Positions 55,250 through 64,000 of a stretch of 64,000 nucleotides of DNA are shown here, in pieces. The DNA comes from Doris montereyensis. Its lineage: Eukaryota; Mollusca; Gastropoda; Nudibranchia; Dorididae. The stretch's first letter is position 1; each line of letters begins with the position of its first letter. The stretch lies in NCBI GenBank assembly GCA_037039925.1, contig JAXRKP010000114.1:405425-469424 (forward strand), read 5' to 3'. The position numbers and the translations under genes are program-made. The notes beneath the pieces are model-generated. The model saw nothing but the letters and a program-made list of their open reading frames with translations, was not told where the DNA came from and made no database searches.

Positions 55250-58190
55250 TGGAATGTTAGGACAATTAATGGGAAGAAGTTAGAATTAGCTGAATAAATG
55301 GAAAAATTCAAAGTAGACATTTTAGCTATTACAGAAACAAAAGAAAAAAGGACAAGGAATAGAAAATGTAGGACCAAATCATACTTTAATCTTCTCAGGA
55401 GTAGATGTCAAAGATAGAGCAGGAGTAGGCCGCCTAATGCATAAAAGGCAAGAAATGCTACTAGAAAGTTGGAAATTTGTAATCCCATGGCTATTAGAGG
55501 TAAATATTAAACCAAAAGGAAGAGAAATTAAATTATTAATAGCTTATGGACCAAACGAAGATGCCACCAAAGAAGAAAAAGATATCTTTGAAAATGATTT
55601 ACAAATAGCTGCAGAGAATCTCAAACCCAAACAGGAATTAATGGTTTTAGGAGATTTAAACGCTAGAGTAGACAACAATGTAGAAACATCAGGTGGAGTA
55701 ATAGGTAAAGAAGGAGAGACAACGGCTTCTCCAAATGGAGAGAGACTAATAGATTTTCGCCTAAAGAATAACATGAAAATAGCTAACACATTTTTCCTCG
55801 TAAAGATATCCACAAATATGCAAGAGTAAATGAAGACAGATGTGAAAAGTCAATGATAGACTACATAATAGTTAGCAGCTCCTTTTTTTACAGTAGTACA
55901 ATGGATGCTAGAGTAAGCAGAAGAGCTGAAATATTTAGTGATCGTCACGTAGTGATAGCCAAAATGAGATTATTAACTGAAGAAAACAAACAGAAAAGGA
56001 AAGAGAAGAAAACTAATAAACTCAAAATAGAAGAACTAAATATACCAATAGCAAAACAAATGTACCAATCCAGGATAAAAAGATCTATCAGTGAAAGGCA
56101 GATGGATCTGAAGGAAAGCAAAATAGAAGAAAAGTGGCAAATATTTAAAGAAACACTCCTCAGTTGTACTGGAGAGGTCTGTGGTAGGAAACAAATTAAA
56201 GGAGATAGGAAAAGAACAGCATGGTGGAATGAGAATGTCAAGACTAAGATGCCTGGAAGAAATACTTGCAAACAAAGAGACCAGAGGAGAGGATAGATTA
56301 CGTGAGTAAAAGAACTATCGCCAAAGAGGAAGCTAGGAAAGCAAAACAGGAACAGTGGGAAGAGTTTGGACAAAGACTTCAAGAAAGCTATCAAGGAAAT
56401 CAAAAGCTGTTCTGGGGAGCAATGAAGAGCATGAAAAAGACCGACGCATGCCCAATACGACAAATCAAGAACGCCAAAGGAGAAATAATGAAAGGAGACA
56501 GCGAAATCATGGAAACGTGGGGGAAGTATTTTCAACAATTAAATAATCCCCCCCAGAAAGACCATATAATATTAAACAATGAGTACAGATCAATTATTAA
56601 GAGTAACATTTAGTAACAGGTAATCGAGATGAGACAGCTGAAGATGTAGATATATCTCAATGGAAGAACTTCAAACAGTTATAAGAAAAGTGAAATTAGG
56701 AGACAGGAGCAGATCAAGTTTATCCAGAAATGATTAAAAACCAAAGGAGAGAGGCAGTCAAACTACTACATGCAATATGTCAAGAAGCATGAAAGTCCAA
56801 ACAGGTGCCAGACGACTGGAAAAGGGAATGGCAGTACCAATACATAAGAAAGGATCAACTATGGAATGCTCAAACTATAGAGGGATATCATTACTTAGCA
56901 TACCAGGAAAAGTGTATGCTAGGATTCTGAAAATGAGACTAAGGAAAAGAGTAGAGGATCAGATTGAAGAGCATCAGAGTGGATTTAGACAAGGAAGAAG
57001 TGTACAAGATCACATTTTACAATTAGACAAATAATAGAAAAAATCCTTGAGAGAAACATTGACTTGCATCTATGTTTTATTGACTTAGAAAAGGCTTTTG
57101 AGACACTGTGAGGAGGGAAGGACTATGGCATGCTTTAAAAGAACACAATGTAGATCAAAATTTAATAGAAGCCATTAAAATTTTTACAATAAACCAACAT
57201 GTGCAGGGAGAGAAGCTGGAAATGTATCTGCAGAATTTGATGTAGATATAGGAGTAAGACAGGGTTGTGTCCTAATACTCCTAAGTCCTCTTTTGTTTAT
57301 CACATTTATGGATTCAGTCGTAAAGGCATCCTCAAAAATGAAGAAAATGAATGTAGGTATGTGGAACCTCAAACCAGTAAATGTATCAATGCTTTCATTT
57401 GCCAATGATTTAGTTCTGTTTGAAAAAATCAGAAAGTGACCTTCAGTTGAATATCAACATTATCAACAATGAACTAAATAAAAAGAGGAGTGAGAGTAAA
57501 TACAAAGAAAACCAAAACAATGCTATTAACCAGGGAAGCTAAAACACAAAATCTTAAATTGGGCAGGGAGAATTAAGTACATGTTCAAAGCTACAATTAC
57601 CTAGGAGTAATGATTAACTCAGATGGAAAACTAAGAGAAGAAATCAGCAAGAGAATCAAAAAGGCAAGTGCAATATATAACCATCTAGGAAAGGCATTTG
57701 TAAGTAAACAAGAATTGTCAACAAAAACCAAAATGGCAGTATACAACACAATTTATTGTCCTACTCTCCTCTATGGCAGTGAAACCTGGACCTTAGCAGT
57801 AGGGAATACAGTAGAATGCAGACAGCCGAAATGAAATATCTCAGAAGAGTAGTAGGGAAAACTAAAAGAGACAAAATCAGAAACACAAAAATAAGAGATC
57901 AAACCAAAGCAGATAGCATAAAAACTAAGATAGAAATGAATCAACTGAGATGGTTTGGGCATGTTAACAAAATGAATGACAATAGAATAGCTAAATCAGA
58001 ATACAGTTCTAAAACGCAAGGTAAAAGACCAAAAAGGCAGACCTCGAGAAAGTGGGAAGAAGATATAAAAGAAGGCATTAACACAAAGAAATTTAACTTT
58101 CACGGAAGGAAACAGAAAATGTCAGGACAGGGCAGCCTGGAGAAAGATAAATTCGGGCATCTAAAACCCATACACCGGAAGGTAGAATGG
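55250..58190 (+). pseudogene. LINE copy D endonuclease-reverse transcriptase remains
   Basis: Endonuclease (55250-55985): 'LLIAYGPNEDATKEEKDIFE', 'LMVLGDLNARVDNNVETSGG', 'SPNGERLIDFRLKNN', 'MIDYIIVSSS' and 'VVIAKMRL'. A basic linker follows (55985-56560). RT (56640-57420): 'CSNYRGISLLSIPGKVYAR', 'HQSGFRQGRSVQDH', 'LCFIDLEKAFE'-type and 'VRQGC' pieces. The polymerase box is SFANDLVLF (57394-57420), with N where D is expected. C-terminal part: 'KTKMAVYNTIYCPTLLYGSE' and 'RWFGHVNKMNDN'. Frame breaks at about ten points. Confidence 0.9.
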
Positions 58191-58195
58191 GAGCT

Positions 58196-58197
58196 GA

Positions 58198-58284
<87 letters not shown>

Positions 58285-58343
58285 GTGATAATAATGGTAG
58301 CAGTAGTAGTAATATTGTAATAATAATAATAATAATAATAATA
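58196..58343. repeat. (ATAA)n/(TAA)n tract at LINE D tail
   Basis: AAATAAATAAAT passes into a long (TAA)n, a TGATAATGGTAGCAGTAG break, and then (TAA)n again. It begins exactly at the LINE 3' end, so it probably grew from the element's tail. Confidence 0.9.
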
Positions 58344-58469
58344 GCTCATTGATTGAGGGGCTCTCATTCATTGCAATGCTCGATGGCGCTTTACAGTAAA
58401 ATATTATGAACTCAATTACAGATTATATACGATTAAATGCACAGCTCGAAAATATAAATTATGTGTTCA

Positions 58470-60255
58470 TCCAGTACATGGCGATGAATTGCATACCTTT
58501 GGCTGATACTAATATTGTGTGATGGACAAAGAGTGTGAGTACATGGCGATGGCTTGCTTCCTGGCTAATATTGTGTGATGTGTACATCTAGTACATGGCG
58601 ATGACTTGCATCTAGATACAAGGGGAGTACATATGTGTTAATGCGATGACTTGCGATGACTTCCTCCCTTTGGCTGATACTAATATTGTGTGATGGACTG
58701 CATCTAGTACATGGCGATGACTTGCTCCCTTTGGCTAATACTAATATTGTGTGATGGACAAGGGGAGAGTGTGTGCATCTAGTACATGGCGATGACTTGC
58801 CTCCTTTGGCTGATACTAATATTGTGTGATGGACAAGGGGAGAGTGTGTGCATCTAGTGCATGGCGATGGCTTGCCTCCCATTTGCATCTAGTACTAATA
58901 TTGGCTAATATATTGTGTGATGGACAAGGGGAGTGTGTGTGGCGATGGCTTCTCCATTGGCTAATACTAATATTGTGTGATGGACAGGGGGAGATGATCT
59001 AGTACATGGCGATGGCTTGCCTCCCATTGGCTATTGTGTGATGGACAGGGGGAATATCTGTGTGATGGCTTGCCTCCACTAATACTAATATTGTGTGATG
59101 GAGGGGAGTGTGTGCATCTAGTACATGGCGATGACTTGCCTCCCATTGGCTAATACTAATATTGTGTGATGGACAAGGGAGAGTGTGTGCATCTAGTACA
59201 TGGCGATGGCTTGCTTCCCATTGGCTAATACTAATATTGTGTGATGGACAAGGGAGAGTGTGTGCATCTATGGCGATACTTGCCTCCCATTGGCTAAATA
59301 TTGTGTGATGGACTTGCATCTAGTACCCATTGGCTAATACTAATATTGTGTGATGGACAAGGGGAGAGTGTGTGCATCTAGTACATGGCGATGACTTGCC
59401 TCCCTTTGGCTGATACTAATATTGTGTGATGAACAAGGGGGAGATGCATCTAGTATGGCGATGACTTGCCTCCTTTGCTGATACTAATATTGTGTGATGA
59501 ACAAGGGGAGAGTGTGTGCATCTAGTACATGGCGATGACTTGCCTCCCATTGGCTGATACTAATATTGTGTGATGAACAAGGAGAGTGTGTGCATCTAGT
59601 ACATGGCGATGACTTGCCTCCCTTTGTCTAATACTAATATTGTGTGATGGACAAGGGGAGAGTGTGTGCATCTAGTACATGGCGATGACTTGCCTCCCTT
59701 TGGCTGATACTAATATTGTGTGATGGACAAGGGAGAGTGTGCACATCTAGTACATGGCGATGACTTGCCTCCCATTGGCTGATACTAATATTGTGTGATG
59801 GACAAGGGGAGAGTGTGTGCATCTAGTACATGGCGATGACTTGCCTCCCCTTTGGCTGATACTAATATTGTGTGATGGACAAGGGGAGAGTGTGTGCATC
59901 TAGTACATGGCGATGACTTGCCTCCCATTGGCTAATACTAATACTAATATTGTGTGATGGACAAGGGGAGAGTGTGTGCATCTAGTACATGGCGATGACT
60001 TGCCTCCCATTGGCTGATACTAATATTGTGTGATGGACAAGGGGAGAGTGTGTGCATCTAGTACATGGCGATGACTTGCCTCCCATTGGCTGATACTAAT
60101 ATTGTGTGATGGACAGGGGAGAGTGTGTGCATCTAGTACATGGCGATGACTTGCCTCCCATTCAACTAATATTGTGTGATGGACAAGGGGAGAGTGTGTA
60201 CATCTAGTACATCATGACTTGCCTCCCTTTGTCTAATACTAATATTGTGTCATTT
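58470..60255. repeat. 77-bp minisatellite array
   Basis: More than 20 copies, many shortened, of a unit with 'CATCTAGTACATGGCGATGA', 'CTTGCCTCCCATTGGCTGAT', 'ACTAATATTGTGTGATGGAC' and AAGGGGAGAGTGTGTG. Confidence 0.95.
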
Positions 60256-60374
60256 TCAATTCAACTTAGGAGAGTCATATTCAATTCCGTGGCATTCCAC
60301 TCAGGAAGTCATATTCAATTCCATGGCAATCAAATATTCATGCACCCCTCCCCTTTTTTGGACTCAGCAGCAAA

Positions 60375-61190
60375 ATGGGTAGGTAGCTAGGTTGGGTACA
60401 GGTAGCTAGGTCTAGGTACTATAGCTAGGTCGGGTACGGTAGCTAGGTCGGGTACTATAGCTAGGTTGGGTACGGTAGCTAGGTTGGGTACGGTAGCTAG
60501 GTCGGGTACTATAGCTAGGTTGGGTACTATGGCTAGGTCGGGTACGGTAGCTAGGTCGGGTACTATAGCTAGGTCGGGTACGGTAGCTAGGTTGGGTACT
60601 ATAGCTAGGTCGGGTACGGTAGCTAGGTCGGGTACGGTAGCTAGGTCGGGTACGGTAGCTAGGTTGGGTACGGTAGCTAGGTCAGGTACGGTAGCTAGGT
60701 TGGGTACGGTAGCTAGGTCGGGTACGGTAGCTAGGTTGGGATACGGTAGCTAGGTTGGGTACGGTAGCTAGGTCAGGTGCGGTAGCTAGGTCGGGTACAG
60801 TAGCTAGGTCGAGTACTATAGCTAGGTTGGTGCGGTAGCTAGGTCGAGTGCGGTAGCTAGGTTGGGTACGGTAGCTAGGTTAGATACGGTAGCTAGGTTG
60901 GGTACGGTAGCTAGGTCCAGTGCGGTAGCTAGGTGAATACGGTAGCTAGGTTGGTGTGGTAGCTAGGTCGAGTGCGGTAGCTAGGTTGGGTACGGTAGCT
61001 AGGTCGGGTACTATAGCTAGGTCAGGTACTATAGCTAGGTTGGGTAAGGTAGCTAGGTTGGGTACGGTAGCTAGGTCAGATACGGTAGCTAGGTTGGGTA
61101 CGGTAGCTAGGTCGGGTGCGGTAGCTAGGTTGAGTACGGTAGCTAGGTCGAATGCGGTAGCTAGGTCGGGTACGGTAGCTAGGTCTATTC
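60375..61190. repeat. 18-bp minisatellite array
   Basis: About 45 copies of GGTACGGTAGCTAGGTCG (variants TTGGGTACTATAGCTAGG). Because 18 is a multiple of three and one frame has no stop, it reads GTVARS/GTVARL repeats; I see no other sign of coding. Confidence 0.97.
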
Positions 61191-61289
61191 AAACTTGACA
61201 AAAGTAAAGTCAGTATGGAAAGTGGAAAGCAGTGGTAAACTACCACATTATGTCGTATGCATTGAAAAATCAAACTCTACTCCTGATTA

Positions 61290-61605
61290 CCGTACCCTCA
61301 ACTTTGGAGTTATAGTAGTATGGACATTGCGATTTTATCTCTGTCTTCCACCGTGCCCTACAGCTTTGGAGTTCTAGTAGTGTGAACACTGAGATTTTTC
61401 CTCTGATTTCCACCATACCCTACAGCTTTGGAGTTCTAGTAGTATGGACACTGAGATTTTCTCTCTGATTTCCACCATACCCTACAGCTTTGGAGTTCTA
61501 GTAGTATGGACACTGAGATTTTCTCTCTGATTTCCACCGTACCCTACAGCTTTGGAGTTCTAGTAGTATGGACACTGAAATTTTCTCTCTGTTTTCACCT
61601 AACCT
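61290..61605. repeat. 62-bp tandem array
   Basis: Four to five copies of 'CCCTACAGCTTTGGAGTTCT', 'AGTAGTATGGACACTGAGAT' and TTTCTCTCTGATTTCCACC. Confidence 0.95.
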
Positions 61606-62520
61606 TCCAGAGAATTGAAGGGACATATCTATGGAGAGGAAAGTCACGCTAAATAGACATGTACATTGCAAGGAAACTGAACCTTGAACTGAACCAACAG
61701 CAAAAAGTGACCATTTCCTTTATGAGTGCTAATAAGTAATATTCGGAGAATTATTACATTCATAAGGATCAAGGACTTGAGCAAACCGGGCAGAAAAAAT
61801 AATAAACGGACAGCTTACGACACATGTGACTATTGAAGTGATACATTTTTGTGTGGAACTTTTGTTTTCTTATCTCATCAATGAACCCGCATATCAAGTC
61901 TCAATTGTGAGGGGGGAGGAGGAAGTGGGTGAATCAACAAATTAATAACAATAATAATATTTTAAAGATATTTATTCTTTCGTCAGTGCCTGCTTGAAAA
62001 TTTCTTTTTTTTAAAACTGTAAAGAAATGGTTGTGTATAAACAATTTACTTGCAAAGGAAACAAGGTTTTGAGGAAATAGAACAGAAAGTATATAATATA
62101 TCTTATTAATTTATCATATTATTTCAGTATCATATTGTTCACAGGATGGCACAGATGAGTTAAAATAACCTTGGATGCATGTATTTCATTAACATTTTTG
62201 TGGAATTTACAACATGGACAATATAATATGTAACTTGGGCTGAAACTTCTAATGACATTGACACTGTTGTAAACAATCTGAGATGAAATGGAGGGAAGGA
62301 TTATATCATATATATGTTCTCAACATTTTCAGAAATAGGTAAGGCTTACGTAAACGTTTGTGTTTTTTGTGCAAAGTTTAAACATTTTTTTTTTTATTAA
62401 TTTTATTTATTGAAGTAATGAACCACATAAACTTTGTCACCCTTGTTGACATAATAGACATTATGATTATGATGTCAAAGCAAAAGTTAACTATGTTCAA
62501 TATGCTTTAAATTCAGAACT
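61606..62520. other. no gene recognised
   Basis: AT-rich DNA with small homopolymer runs. No coding-like exon or known repeat seen. Confidence 0.6.
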
Positions 62521-62524
62521 ATGA

Positions 62525-63136
62525 CTCAGAAGTGTACACACCCACATACTTGCACCATCGCTGACACTAATACATATATCCAGTCGCACATACACAGCCA
62601 TGGCCTTGCCAAACACACACACACACACACACACTCACACACACACAACACACTCATACACTGACATACATTCTTCCACATAACCCCAGTCACACATATA
62701 CGTGTACAGCAATGGCCTTGCCAAACATACACACACTCACACACACACACAACACACTCATACCCTGAAATACAATCTTCCACATAACCCCAGTCACACA
62801 TATACTTGTACAGCAATGGCCTTGCCAAAACACACACACACACACACACACAACACACACTCATACCCTGAAATACACTCTTCCACATAACCCCAGTCAC
62901 ACATATACACGTACAGCCATGCCCTTGCCAAACACACACACACATACACACACAACACACTCATACCCTGAAATACACTCTTCCACATAACCCCAGTCAC
63001 ACATATACGTGTACAGCAATGGCCTTGCCAAACACACACACACTCACACACACATACACAACACACTCATACCCTGGAAATACACTCTTCCACATAACCT
63101 CAGTCACACATATACACGTACAGCCATGCCCTTGCT

Positions 63137-63172
<36 letters not shown>
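62525..63172. repeat. CA-rich minisatellite array
   Basis: About six units of 90-113 bp. Each is 'CTCTTCCACATAACCCCAGT', 'CACACATATACGTGTACAGC', AATGGCCTTGCCAAA, followed by a (CA)n stretch of varying length. Unit length differences come from the CA run. Confidence 0.95.
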
Positions 63173-63175
<3 letters not shown>

Positions 63176-63303
63176 CAGCATGAATTCAAGGTCTCATCAC
63201 TATACATATTGGCAAGAACAGAGATATTTAAATCAATGTATGATCAAATAAAGATCTACTATATGAGACAAGCCATCTTAATTAAAATCTCTAACACAGA
63301 ACG

Positions 63304-63331
63304 GGTGGGGGGAGGGGGAGGTGGGGGGAGC
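63304..63331 (+). other. G-rich tract, possible G-quadruplex
   Basis: GGGTGGGGGGAGGGGGAGG followed by TGGGGGG: at least four G-runs of three or more with 1-2-base loops, a good G4-forming pattern. No gene nearby. Confidence 0.6.
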
Positions 63332-63711
63332 ATTCAATGAGAAAAACCAACGTCTGTGTCAGACAATCAGATAATATCAAGTGACATAAACAATGTTAAT
63401 ACGACTGTGGTAATTTTAAACACACTCGTCATTTCATGGCTTTAAAGGTTTTCAATATTTAGGTCAACAGCAGTATAATTATAATGTACATCATGACCTA
63501 AAATAAAGTCCAAATAAACAATTTTAGACTTGAATAAAAGCTTTGTGAATGAATCCATCAACAGATTCATATACAATGCAATCTTGAACTTAAAACATGG
63601 CACATTAACGTGTATGTGTAGTAGTCATGTTGACTTTCAATAAAGTCAACAAAACATTATTCTTGCTGCATAAACCAGACTGAACTCATGTTTTAATTGT
63701 GCTGATAACAG

Positions 63712-63880
63712 AAGTGGAATGTACAAACCTTTGCCATGGGGCATGTGTTGATAACACAGTAGAATGTACAAACCTTTGCCATGGGGCATGTGTTGATAAC
63801 ACAGTAGAATGTACAAACCTTTGCCATGGGGCATGTGTTGATAACACAAGTAGAATGTACAAACCTTTACCGTGGTGCAA
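63712..63880. repeat. 45-bp tandem array
   Basis: Nearly four copies of 'AGTAGAATGTACAAACCTTT', GCCATGGGGCATGTGTTGAT and AACAC. The stop-free frames (about 63646-63930) are due to the 45-bp period. Confidence 0.95.
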
Positions 63881-64000
63881 CCTGCAATATTAGCTCTGAC
63901 TGGCTGTGTCTTGCTGTTGTTAGTTCCCATGTCAATTCTGATCGCCCCCTTACAGGAAATACATTGTGATCACACATAAACACACACTACATGTTGATAC

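Larger units (their letters stand above)
54876..58205 (+). mobile_element. RTE-like LINE, copy D (near full length, dead)
   Basis: Same family as A and B. The start is 'GGCAGTGGAAGGTAAGCAC', with about two 5' monomers and the 'CCTCAAGGTGGCAGCCCCAC' leader. The 3' end is 'GGGAGCTGATAAATAAATAA'. The best-preserved endonuclease of the four copies is here. The 3' tail merges into (TAA)n. Confidence 0.92.

Noticed and set aside
60466..61198. GTVARS/GTVARL repeat protein on the plus strand
   Set aside because: Pure consequence of an 18-bp stop-free minisatellite; no flanking coding sequence or splice sites.
62526..63251. Cys-Val-rich and Thr-His-rich reading frames
   Set aside because: Translation of CA-repeat minisatellite units.

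Overview
This is eukaryotic, repeat-rich, AT-biased genomic DNA. Exon/intron structure, SINEs with tRNA-like heads, LINEs, a BEL/Pao LTR element, piggyBac, hAT and Tigger-like DNA transposons, many AGATCT-rich stretches and the kinds of host genes present suggest an invertebrate. My best guess is a mollusc, perhaps a gastropod; that placement is inference from repeat and gene flavour, not proof. Only two host protein genes are recognisable; nearly everything else is mobile or tandemly repeated DNA.

Layout. 0.1-2.0 kb: a 32-bp minisatellite. 2.4-5.7 kb: RTE-like LINE copy A (+). 6.8-16.9 kb: a METTL25-like methyltransferase gene on the minus strand, with four exons seen and introns holding two SINE families, an 82-bp tandem array, LINE copy B (same sense as the gene) and a solo LTR with a 5-bp duplication. 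17.0-18.75 kb: two satellite-like arrays (34 bp and about 84 bp). 19-21.1 kb: a decayed LINE ORF1 (minus) with zinc knuckles and a repeated 5' region. 21.4-27.15 kb: gene-poor DNA bounded by Tigger-like terminal inverted repeats, holding LINE fragment C and a SINE with a perfect 12-bp target duplication. 27.4-28.6 kb: AGATCT-rich DNA and a 217-bp tandem duplication.

29.1-37.2 kb: a decayed BEL/Pao retrotransposon whose gag is split by a 2,055-bp piggyBac element flanked by TTAA. 37.2-41.5 kb: a second LINE family (E), split inside its reverse transcriptase by a 1.8-kb hAT-like element; removing the insert rejoins the flanking sequence. 41.6-42.0 kb: a (CT)n block. 42.3-47.9 kb: an apparently intronless gene for a DEAH-box RNA helicase fused to a C-terminal RING-IBR-RING ubiquitin ligase (plant DEAH11/DEAH12-like), with several frame breaks. 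48.0-54.4 kb: a MITE, a third LINE fragment (minus), a complete piggyBac with TTAA and palindromic subterminal sites, and a 5'-truncated piggyBac. 54.9-58.2 kb: LINE copy D. 54.4-63.9 kb: seven unrelated minisatellites packed together.

The two host genes have no visible functional link. Both carry frame breaks, some at homopolymers, so some breaks may be assembly errors rather than decay. The most interesting items are the helicase-RBR fusion, the well-bounded nested transposons, and the RTE-like LINE family with variable 5' monomers and a shared FAND in place of FADD in its polymerase motif. I found no CRISPR array, rRNA, intact tRNA gene or prokaryotic operon.
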